Shown here: one piece after another, positions 1 through 5,290 of the stretch
How positions within the stretch are numbered: position 1 is the stretch's first letter
Layout of the letters: each line of letters opens with the position of its first letter
NCBI GenBank assembly: GCA_947588975.1
Contig: CANQAF010000058.1
Span: forward strand, 1-6,045
Direction: 5' to 3'
DNA length: 6,045 nucleotides
From: an uncultured Bacilli bacterium
GTDB taxonomy: Bacteria > Bacillota_I > Bacilli_A > RF39 > UBA660
The notes under the pieces: generated by a model
Told to the model about the DNA's origin: nothing
The model's input: only the letters and a program-made list of their open reading frames with translations
The model's database searches: none
Position numbers and translations under genes: made by a program

Positions 1-374
1 GTATATGCAAATAGGTTTAAAACTTTAATTTGCCTTTTACTATTACGAATTTTTTCCATCATATAATCCCAATTCACTGCTTGTTCTGGAAATAACCCAG
101 TATGCTTAAAATTAGTAGGTGACACCTTAAATGTTAATTCTTTATATTGGATAGTCCAATACTCCGGTAGTTTTTTGCGAAACTCCCATTGCCCTCCACC
201 TTTAGAACTACGATGATAAAATCCATCTATATCATCCCAAGCATGATTATTTTGAATTGGCCAAATCGCTTGTGGATCAGGCCTTCTTAGAAGAATACCA
301 TCCCAACTTTCTAATTTTTCTCCATTTCCAGCATCTATAATTTTATAAGATTTCCAATCACTACTTAAACGCAT
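1..374 (-). CDS. Class I SAM-dependent methyltransferase, 5' part only (COG1092/RlmI-like)
   Basis: This is an open reading frame of 124 codons that starts at ATG 374-372 and runs off the left edge. An AGGTGA ribosome site lies a few bases upstream. The N-terminal part carries blocks I recognise from a Bacillota family of class I SAM-dependent methyltransferases related to the 23S rRNA cytosine methyltransferases: DAGNGEKLESW near residues 14-24, LLRRPDPQAIW at 28-38, YHRSSKGGGQWEF at 53-65 and FKHTGLFPEQAVNWDYMMEKI at about 89-109. The sequence KVLNLFAY at 117-124 is the start of SAM-binding motif I. The rest of the Rossmann domain and the catalytic motif lie outside the window, so the substrate (probably rRNA) is inferred from the family. 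The gene follows the rpsI terminator. A TATAAT lies at 391-396 without a good -35 box, so it may have its own weak promoter. Confidence 0.85.
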   Translation of the reverse strand, partial: MRLSSDWKSYKIIDAGNGEKLESWDGILLRRPDPQAIWPIQNNHAWDDIDGFYHRSSKGGGQWEFRKKLPEYWTIQYKELTFKVSPTNFKHTGLFPEQAVNWDYMMEKIRNSKRQIKVLNLFAY

Positions 375-407
375 ATTATCACCTAAAATTATTATATCAA
401 AAAATAA

Positions 408-436
408 AGAAACAAAAAAGCCAATTGCTTGGCTTT
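408..436 (-). terminator. Intrinsic terminator after rpsI
   Basis: On the minus strand, arms 436-429 and 424-417 form a perfect 8-bp stem (AAAGCCAA / TTGGCTTT) with a 4-base loop. A T-rich tail, TTTTTTGTTTCT, follows directly. It lies 14 bases past the rpsI stop codon and closes the rplM-rpsI transcript before the methyltransferase gene. Confidence 0.9.
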
Positions 437-449
437 GAATATATGCATA

Positions 450-860
450 TTATCTCTTTGAAAATTGTGGCGCACGACGAGCAGCTTTTAAACCTGGTTT
501 CTTACGTTCTTTTACTCTAGAGTCTCTTGTAATAAATCCAGCTTTTTTCAAAATACTTCTATAGTTTCCTTCAGTTTCAGCATTTGGTGCATCATATTCT
601 AATAATGCTCTAGTAATTCCTAAACGAATTGCTCCAGTTTGTCCTGTAAATCCACCGCCAGATACTTTTACGTCAATATCAAATGTTTCTTCATTATTTG
701 TTGCAGTAAGAGGTTGCATTAAATCCATAACGTTAGTTTCGTATGGAAAGAATTCTCTAACATCTCTACCGTTTACTGTGATTTTACCTTTACCAGGTAC
801 CATCTTAACTTGCGCTACAGATGATTTTCTTCTACCAGTTCCAATATAAACTTTTGCCAT
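450..860 (-). CDS. rpsI: 30S ribosomal protein S9 (uS9)
   Basis: Ribosomal protein S9 is a small-subunit head protein whose C-terminal tail reaches the P-site tRNA. The 136 residues match the family end to end. The N-terminus is YIGTGRRKSSVAQVKMVPG (residues 5-23), the middle has VSGGGFTGQTGAIRLGITRALL (66-87), and the C-terminus is the basic TRDSRVKERKKPGLKAARR followed by APQFSKR. The conserved terminal SKR is intact. It is a few residues longer than the roughly 130-residue Bacillus protein because of extra residues around 90-100 (APNAETEGN). The start at ATG 860 has a strong AGGAGG site at the usual spacing, and this site overlaps the rplM stop region. Only 11 bases separate the two genes, so they are one operon. 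Transcription ends at the hairpin at 408-436. Confidence 0.98.
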   Translation of the reverse strand: MAKVYIGTGRRKSSVAQVKMVPGKGKITVNGRDVREFFPYETNVMDLMQPLTATNNEETFDIDVKVSGGGFTGQTGAIRLGITRALLEYDAPNAETEGNYRSILKKAGFITRDSRVKERKKPGLKAARRAPQFSKR

Positions 861-871
861 CTATAAACCTC

Positions 872-1303
872 CTATTTCGTATACTCAACAGGTTGTTGAG
901 CAGCATGTGGATGATTTGCATCCGCATATACAAATAATTTTTTATACATTTGACGTCCAAGTCTTCCTTTTGGAAGCATTCCTTTTACAGCTCTCTCTAC
1001 CATTTCAACAGGATATTTTTCTTTCATTTCACGTGCAGTTCTTTCTCTTAAACCACCAGTATATCCGCTATGATTGTAATATATTTTATCAGTTAATTTA
1101 TTTCCGGTTAAATTAACTTTAGAAGCATTAATTACAATTACATAATCTCCACAATCTACATGTGGTGTAAAAGTTGGTTTATGTTTTCCTCTTAAGATAT
1201 GTGCAACTTTAGTAGCAACACGTCCAAGATTTTGACCTTCTGCATCAATTACGTACCAATTACGTACAAGATCTTCTTTCTTTTGCATATATGTGTCTTT
1301 CAT
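872..1303 (-). CDS. rplM: 50S ribosomal protein L13 (uL13)
   Basis: L13 is an early-assembling large-subunit protein that binds 23S rRNA. I chose ATG 1303, which gives 143 residues, close to the roughly 145 of Bacillus L13. The N-terminus MKDTYMQKKEDLVRNWYVID then aligns with the family, and an AAAGGGA ribosome site sits 7 bases upstream. The longer open frame from 1351 would encode the leader hairpin and is not credible. Family blocks visible are LRGKHKPTFTPHVDCGDYV (about 37-55), LTGNKLTDKIYYNHSGYTGG (65-84) and the signature VKGMLPKGRLGRQMYKKL (106-123) followed by HPHAAQQP. It has its own promoter (1391-1419) and a structured leader, so it can be expressed apart from the upstream ecf-truA genes. 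rpsI follows 11 bases downstream. Confidence 0.97.
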   Translation of the reverse strand: MKDTYMQKKEDLVRNWYVIDAEGQNLGRVATKVAHILRGKHKPTFTPHVDCGDYVIVINASKVNLTGNKLTDKIYYNHSGYTGGLRERTAREMKEKYPVEMVERAVKGMLPKGRLGRQMYKKLFVYADANHPHAAQQPVEYTK

Positions 1304-1334
1304 AAATATTTCCCTTTCTTTTATATTATATTTT

Positions 1335-1368
1335 GAAATAAGTGTTCCCAATACTTATTTCTTTGGGA
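1335..1368 (-). promoter_or_regulatory. Structured rplM leader: hairpin with a loop complementary to its 5' flank
   Basis: On the minus strand 1361-1353 and 1343-1335 form a perfect 9-bp stem (GAAATAAGT / ACTTATTTC) with a 9-base loop. The loop contains TTGGGA (1351-1346), which is exactly complementary to TCCCAA (1368-1363) just before the stem. The RNA can therefore form a pseudoknot or two alternative hairpins. It lies between the promoter (start near 1384) and the rplM ribosome site. An autoregulatory L13 leader is known in Bacillota (Rfam L13_leader). Whether this one matches that model was not tested. The role is inferred from position and pairing. Confidence 0.7.
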
Positions 1369-1390
1369 TATATAAAATGTACCAATTAAG

Positions 1391-1419
1391 ATTGTACTAA
1401 AAATTATATGAAAAGTCAA
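1391..1419 (-). promoter_or_regulatory. Sigma-A-type promoter for rplM-rpsI
   Basis: On the minus strand a -35 box TTGACT (1419-1414) and a -10 box TACAAT (1396-1391) are separated by exactly 17 bases. Each box matches the consensus at 5 of 6 positions. The predicted start is near 1384, giving a leader of about 80 bases. The promoter begins 36 bases past the truA stop codon. Confidence 0.85.
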
Positions 1420-1454
1420 GGAAAATATGACGATTATTACAAATTTACACCATA

Positions 1455-2198
1455 CTATTCGTAAAAAACATTTTTGAGATAAAGTCCTTCCGGCGGAGCT
1501 GTTTTTCCAGCCTTTTTACGATCCATTGATTCTAATATTAGAATAATGTCTTCTGCTTTACGTTTTCCTTCACCAATTTCTATTAAAGTCCCTACCATAT
1601 TACGTACCATATATCTTAAAAAACCTGTTCCTAAAAAAGACAAAGTAAGTTGATTAGGATCTTCATTATCTCTAATAAGACTCGTTTTCAAAATTGTTCT
1701 TTCATAATTTTCCTTTGCTTCATCCACCTTTGTAAACGCCTTGAAATTATGTGTTCCTTCTAAATATTGAAGAGCTCGTTCTATTTCTACTATATCTAAA
1801 GGTGCATTATATTGGTAACAATAATTTCTATCAAACAAGTTATAAGGGCCTATATTAATTTTATAAATATATTCTTTCGATTTCACATCAAATCTTGCAT
1901 GAAATTTTTGAGAAACTTCTTCTATATTTAAAACATAAATATCATCTGGAAGTAGTTTATTGATGGAACGCTTTAATCTTTCTGGATCTATATTTTTCAC
2001 TAAATCAAAGTGAGCTCTTTGTCCTAATGCATGAACATGTGCATCGGTTCTACCAGAAGCATTAATAATAACTTTTTCGCCACTATTTAATTTGGTTAAT
2101 TCAGCTTCTATAGTACTTTGTATTGTTCTTGCTTTTAATTGTTTTTGGTATCCATGAAAATTTGTTCCATCATAGGCAAATGTCATTAAAAATCTCAT
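1455..2198 (-). CDS. truA: tRNA pseudouridine(38-40) synthase TruA
   Basis: TruA converts uridines 38-40 in the tRNA anticodon arm to pseudouridine. I chose ATG 2198 (247 residues, the normal size), because MRFLMTFAYDGTNFHGYQKQ is the usual TruA N-terminus and a GAGGGA site lies 5 bases upstream. The start at 2216 would add six unsupported residues. The catalytic motif ASGRTDAHVHALGQ spans residues 47-60, with Asp52 as the catalytic aspartate. The consensus is RTDAGVHA, so His54 replaces the usual Gly. The late motif GTGFLRYMVRNMVGTLIEIG and the C-terminal TAPPEGLYLKNV are canonical. The ATG overlaps the ecfT stop as ATGA, which implies translational coupling to the ECF genes. There is no obvious terminator after it, so read-through into rplM is likely. 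Confidence 0.97.
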   Translation of the reverse strand: MRFLMTFAYDGTNFHGYQKQLKARTIQSTIEAELTKLNSGEKVIINASGRTDAHVHALGQRAHFDLVKNIDPERLKRSINKLLPDDIYVLNIEEVSQKFHARFDVKSKEYIYKINIGPYNLFDRNYCYQYNAPLDIVEIERALQYLEGTHNFKAFTKVDEAKENYERTILKTSLIRDNEDPNQLTLSFLGTGFLRYMVRNMVGTLIEIGEGKRKAEDIILILESMDRKKAGKTAPPEGLYLKNVFYE

Positions 2199-2944
2199 AT
2201 AATTCCCTCTTTCCAAACAAGAATAAGCATTAATAAGTGAAATATGATTTGAAATATATCAAAAAAATAAAATCTTTCAATAGATATTTTCTGCTTCTCA
2301 CCAATATAATATAAACGTGTTTCCATTGTAAATGCAACATTGTCTGCATAGTGAAAAGCATTCATTAATAATGGAGTTATCAATAATTTCCAAATATTTA
2401 ATTTTTGTTGAATCGTACTATTCTTATAATCTATTCCCTTCACAGTAAGTGATTTTAATATTCGTTGTGTCTGCTGTAACACAATTGGCAAAAATGAAAT
2501 AGAAAGCCCAATAATTCTGGAAATAAATGTAATTGGTATACGAAGAAAAGTAAGTGGATAAAAAAGTAACGTAAACGAATCTGTTAATTTTTGAATAGAA
2601 GTGGTATATAAAACCATCGCACTATACAAAAGAATTAAAATAATTTTTATGATCAGTAATATACTTTCAACAACATTTGTTCCAAAGATAAGATGAAATA
2701 AAAATAAGAAAATCAAAAAATATCGAGTAGACCATACTACTTTAGCATAATATTTACATGAAATATCACTAAGTAATAATAGTAAAATAAGAACGACAAT
2801 ATAAAACAGAAGTACAGAAATTTGATCAATCGCAAATACAGATATAATAAAACATAAGCTACAAAGTAATTTACTAAAAGAATTCCAATTATGAACTACA
2901 GATTTTCCATAATAATATTTTCCGATTATAATATTATCGAACAT
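2195..2944 (-). CDS. ecfT: ECF transporter transmembrane component EcfT
   Basis: EcfT is the integral membrane scaffold that joins the two ATPases to interchangeable S components in group II ECF importers. The 249 residues are strongly hydrophobic. Helices are visible at about 26-39, 43-59, 75-90 and 92-113, with further hydrophobic stretches near 124-160 and one at 226-244. The cytoplasmic coupling region lies between about 160 and 215. The two Ala-Arg-Gly-type motifs that dock into the ATPases are both degenerate: VKG at 168-170 and TRL at 209-211 (context TMETRLYYIG, where MEARGY is usual). The start overlaps the last 11 bases of ecfA2. An AAAGG site lies rather far (12 bases) upstream, so translation may depend on coupling. 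The stop TGA overlaps the truA start. Identity rests on hydropathy, the coupling region and the gene order. Confidence 0.92.
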   Translation of the reverse strand: MFDNIIIGKYYYGKSVVHNWNSFSKLLCSLCFIISVFAIDQISVLLFYIVVLILLLLLSDISCKYYAKVVWSTRYFLIFLFLFHLIFGTNVVESILLIIKIILILLYSAMVLYTTSIQKLTDSFTLLFYPLTFLRIPITFISRIIGLSISFLPIVLQQTQRILKSLTVKGIDYKNSTIQQKLNIWKLLITPLLMNAFHYADNVAFTMETRLYYIGEKQKISIERFYFFDIFQIIFHLLMLILVWKEGII

Positions 2945-3785
2945 AACGATATATGTCCTTTATTAAGTCGTTAATTTCATCGCGATACCCGATTTTTATA
3001 TTCTTTTTATTTAAAACTTTATCGGAAAATTCAATTATTTTTGGCGGTTTTACACCATATTGCTGTAGTTTTTTAACTTGTTTAAATACTGTATACTTAT
3101 CCCCATCCATAACTACCTTCTTATTATGTAATACTACTACATAGTCTACAATTGGCAATAAAAAATCTGTATTATGACTTACAATAATAATTGTCTTATG
3201 AAATCTATTTTTAAGTATTCGAAGTAATTTTAACAAGCTTTGTTTACTTTCTGAATCTAATCCAATTGTTGGCTCATCAAGAATCAATACTTCTGGATTT
3301 AACATCAAAATAGATGCAATAGCAACTTTACGTTTTTCTCCTTGACTTAAATGAAATGGGTTTTTATCTAAATAAGAGTCATCAAGTCCAACCATTTTTA
3401 AAGCTTCTAAAGATCGTTTTTCAATTTGATCTATTTTGTAATGATAAAACTTAAGACCCATAGCAAGCTCTTCTTTTACAGTAGTATTGAAGATTTGCTC
3501 TTCTGGAAATTGAAATACCAAACCTACTTGAAAACGAAGCGCATTCAAATTTTTTAGCGGGTGGTTGTTTTCTAATAGAAAATTCCCTATTTGAATGGTC
3601 CCCTCCGTTGGCAACAACAAAGCATCCATCAGTTCAACCATTGTCGTTTTTCCACTACCACTTTTTCCAATAATTCCAGTAATTTTCCCTTCTGGAAAAG
3701 ACAAATTAATATTTTTTAAAACTTCTTTTTTTTGATAGTTTACTTTATTATATGTAAAACTTACATGATCCCATTTTATTTCCAT
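2934..3785 (-). CDS. ecfA2: ECF transporter ATP-binding subunit EcfA2
   Basis: This is the second ATPase of the shared ECF energising module and works at the inner face of the membrane with EcfA1 and EcfT. The 283 residues contain Walker A GKSGSGKTT (40-48), the Q-loop in VFQFPEEQIF (Gln92), signature LSQGE (146-150), Walker B VLILDEP (Asp170, Glu171), the D-loop GLD (175-177) and switch His204 in VSHN. VFQFPEEQIF and LDEPTIGLD are typical of EcfA2 rather than EcfA1, as is the C-terminal YGVKPPKIIEF. The catalytic Walker residues are intact. The signature deviates from LSGGQ at two positions, although LSQG variants occur in this family. The start at 3785 has GGTGA 7 bases upstream and overlaps the ecfA1 end by 10 bases. 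The end overlaps ecfT by 11 bases. Confidence 0.96.
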   Translation of the reverse strand: MEIKWDHVSFTYNKVNYQKKEVLKNINLSFPEGKITGIIGKSGSGKTTMVELMDALLLPTEGTIQIGNFLLENNHPLKNLNALRFQVGLVFQFPEEQIFNTTVKEELAMGLKFYHYKIDQIEKRSLEALKMVGLDDSYLDKNPFHLSQGEKRKVAIASILMLNPEVLILDEPTIGLDSESKQSLLKLLRILKNRFHKTIIIVSHNTDFLLPIVDYVVVLHNKKVVMDGDKYTVFKQVKKLQQYGVKPPKIIEFSDKVLNKKNIKIGYRDEINDLIKDIYRYVR

Positions 3786-4570
3786 AATACATTCACCATC
3801 TTGTCCATATCCAAAATCGTAGTATCTACTAGTTCATAAAATTTTAACTTAGATGATAAGGATGCCATAAATGGAAGTTCTAATCCTGCTTTTTTGAATG
3901 TTTTTTCCTCTTCAAAAACTTTTTCATTTTTCCCGTGCAAAACAATTCTTCCTTCGTCAATTATCGCTACTTCTTTTCCATATAATGCATCATCTATATC
4001 ATGTATAACTTGTACAATTGTTGTTTTTTGTTCTCGATTTATTTTTTTTAAAATTTTATATATTTTTTCTTTTTGAACACCATCAACCATAGAAAATGCA
4101 TCATCTAATAAAAGAAGTTTAGGATCATTCAACAAAGCAATAGCAAGTGCAATAATTTGCTTTTCACCGCCACTTAAATTGGCAACAGAATAATCAAGTA
4201 AATTCTCTATTTCAAATTTTTGTGAAATTATAGTTATTTTTTGGGCAATTTGATCATCTGTATAATCTAAATTTCTTAAGTAAGATTTCATGTCTTCACG
4301 CGGTGTTTCCAATACAAAATTAGAATCTGGTTGTTCAAACACAACTCCAATTTTTTTTAAAATGTCCTGTTTATGCTCTTTTAAGGATAAACCATCAATC
4401 TCTATATCACATTCTATAGGAATTAATCCTAATAATATTTTTAATAATACACTTTTCCCACTACCATTACGTCCAACAATAGATAAAAAAGATCCTTGTT
4501 TCACATCTAATTGCAAATTAGAAAACAAATTCTTATAACTTAAATTATTAATATGTATGATTGATGCCAT
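3776..4570 (-). CDS. ecfA1: ECF transporter ATP-binding subunit EcfA1, with degenerate catalytic residues
   Basis: This is the first ATPase of the ECF importer module, 264 residues. Walker A GRNGSGKS is at 33-40, the signature LSGGE at 132-136, Walker B KLLLLDDAFSMVD at 151-163 and switch His190 in VIHDIDDA. The usual EcfA1 Walker B is LLDEATSMLD. Here the catalytic glutamate is Asp157, and Phe159 replaces Thr. The Q-loop reads VVFEQPDSNFV where VVFQNPDNQFV is usual, so the canonical glutamine is Glu79 and Gln80 sits one place later. The reading frame is intact and the other motifs are preserved, so this is a divergent subunit rather than a pseudogene. ATG 4570 is supported by a GGGGGA ribosome site and a promoter at 4601-4629 that leaves a leader of about 24 bases. 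rplQ, the common upstream neighbour, is absent. Confidence 0.95.
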   Translation of the reverse strand: MASIIHINNLSYKNLFSNLQLDVKQGSFLSIVGRNGSGKSVLLKILLGLIPIECDIEIDGLSLKEHKQDILKKIGVVFEQPDSNFVLETPREDMKSYLRNLDYTDDQIAQKITIISQKFEIENLLDYSVANLSGGEKQIIALAIALLNDPKLLLLDDAFSMVDGVQKEKIYKILKKINREQKTTIVQVIHDIDDALYGKEVAIIDEGRIVLHGKNEKVFEEEKTFKKAGLELPFMASLSSKLKFYELVDTTILDMDKMVNVLWK

Positions 4571-4600
4571 CGATATTCCCCCAAAATTGTCTTATTTATT

Positions 4601-4629
4601 ATTATAGTATAGTTTTGGGTATTTTACAA
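4601..4629 (-). promoter_or_regulatory. Sigma-A-type promoter for ecfA1
   Basis: On the minus strand a perfect -10 box TATAAT (4606-4601) lies 17 bases from a -35-like box TTGTAA (4629-4624, 4 of 6). The predicted start is near 4594, about 24 bases before the ecfA1 ATG. An inverted pair, CCCAAAA at 4580-4586 and TTTTGGG at 4613-4619 (plus strand), brackets the -10 box and could be an operator. That role is speculative. Confidence 0.7.
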
Positions 4630-4670
4630 TGAAAATTTAAAAAACATAGTACTATAAATTATAAATAAAA

Positions 4671-4926
4671 AAGAAGCACTGTATTGAACTTCAGGGTGTT
4701 ATAGTAATCCTATTCTATACTGTCAACAATATATTGTTTTACGTATATAAGTATCAAGAAAAATTTTACACTTTAGATCACTAACATTATTTTGATACAA
4801 GTTTTACGAAGCTCCTTTAAATACTAAATTATCTCACTTAAAACAAGCCAGGCTTCCTAAATAGCATTATAGATTACGTTGATGTATGACTACTGTTCAT
4901 TTTCCTATAACACATAAGTGCTTCTT
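4671..4926. repeat. 256-bp element bounded by nested inverted repeats (IS/MITE remnant or structured RNA)
   Basis: The outer arms are a perfect 10-bp inverted repeat: AAGAAGCACT at 4671-4680 and its complement at 4917-4926. Just inside is a perfect 9-bp pair: GTGTTATAG at 4696-4704 and its complement at 4905-4913. The arms are separated by 15 bases on the left and 3 on the right. The interior holds a 14-base palindrome (4725-4738) and a 7-bp pair GTATCAA / TTGATAC (4751-4757, 4792-4798). All six frames are broken by stops, so no intact gene is present. Read on the minus strand, the last arm runs straight into T6, as at the end of a terminated RNA. The ends also resemble terminal repeats with a small insertion or deletion in one arm, as in a decayed IS or MITE. 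I see no matching target-site duplication. The repeats are seen directly; both interpretations are inference. Confidence 0.55.
4698..4726 (-). promoter_or_regulatory. Strong promoter inside the inverted-repeat element, facing ecfA1
   Basis: On the minus strand a perfect -35 box TTGACA (4726-4721) is followed after exactly 17 bases by TATAAC (4703-4698, 5 of 6). The -10 box lies inside the inner inverted-repeat arm. The predicted start is near 4691, so transcripts would enter ecfA1 after a leader of about 120 bases. That leader first passes a weak GAAGT / GCTTC hairpin and T6 at about 4667-4690, which could attenuate transcription. Confidence 0.6.
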
Positions 4927-5211
4927 CTGACTAATGATTGCACATATTTACTTAATTTAACACGGATAGCATTTCTATTTTTAATTGATATTAACAAAAA
5001 ACAACAATATGATATATAGTATTATATTATTATATTTTCATTTCATCTTTTTTTGTTTCTTTAGACAATACCAAAAAATAAAATTTTTTGCTAGCATTAC
5101 ATTTTGAGAAAGATTAATTTTTTAGCTCAATAATCACTTAAAGTTCCTCCAAAATATTTTCTTAAGAAATCATCTATTTCGTTTTTAGCACATTCGTTAT
5201 ATTTTTTAAGT
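4927..5211. other. Gene-free A/T-rich spacer with small palindromes
   Basis: I find no credible gene on either strand here. It holds a 12-base palindrome TTTCTTAAGAAA (5158-5169) and an 8-bp A/T hairpin (5072-5079 with 5083-5090). The left arm (5131-5142) and most of the right arm (5205-5216) of a 12-bp inverted repeat also lie in it. CTTTAGACAATA (5059-5070) is repeated just upstream of the pilin-like gene at 5887-5898. Confidence 0.5.
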
Positions 5212-5216
5212 GATTA
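5131..5216. repeat. 12-bp perfect inverted repeat enclosing 62 bases
   Basis: TAATCACTTAAA at 5131-5142 is the exact reverse complement of 5205-5216. The right arm overlaps the T-tract of the pilin gene terminator. The enclosed 62 bases contain the palindrome TTTCTTAAGAAA and, on the minus strand, GGAGGAAC. No start codon exists in the only protein-like frame. The function is unknown; it may be an RNA stem-loop or a protein binding site. Confidence 0.5.
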
Positions 5217-5246
5217 AAAATACACTTCCTTTTAGAAATGTATTTT
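5212..5246 (-). terminator. Intrinsic terminator after the pilin-like gene
   Basis: On the minus strand arms 5246-5235 and 5228-5217 form a 12-bp stem with one G-U pair and a 6-base loop. TTTTTAATCA follows. It lies about 45 bases past the stop codon. The plus-strand side also ends in TTTTATT, so it could work in both directions. Confidence 0.85.
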
Positions 5247-5290
5247 ATTAAAAGCATCTCATTTTAAATGATCTTCTATGAATACTTGTA

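Noticed and set aside
1304..1351. N-terminal extension of rplM to ATG 1351
   Set aside because: It would translate the leader hairpin and add 16 residues that L13 proteins lack. The ATG at 1303 has the better ribosome site.
1379..1397. Imperfect dyad (GTAC-CAAT / ATTG-TAC) across the rplM -10 box and start site
   Set aside because: It has a one-base bulge and is largely the promoter sequence itself. A short dyad in A/T-rich DNA is expected by chance.
907..4538. Plus-strand open frames of 60-82 codons inside rplM, ecfA2 and ecfA1
   Set aside because: They lie entirely antisense to well-supported genes, have low-complexity composition and no recognisable motif or ribosome site; they are shadows.
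4735..4812. Short minus-strand frame starting at TTG after AAAGGAG, about 25 residues
   Set aside because: It is very short, begins at a TTG 12 bases from the site, shows no recognisable motif, and lies inside the inverted-repeat element where all frames look degraded.
4671..4926. Assignment of the element to a named IS family
   Set aside because: Some end features look IS-like, but no transposase frame, no target duplication and no certain family terminal repeat could be recognised.
5072..5090. A/T hairpin as a terminator in the spacer
   Set aside because: The 8-bp stem is almost all A-T and is not followed by a T-tract on either strand.
5127..5213. 28-codon open stretch on the minus strand with a protein-like composition ending in TGA
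   Set aside because: It follows an in-frame TAA and contains no ATG, GTG or TTG, so it cannot be initiated. It overlaps an inverted repeat. At most it is a gene remnant, and I do not recognise one.
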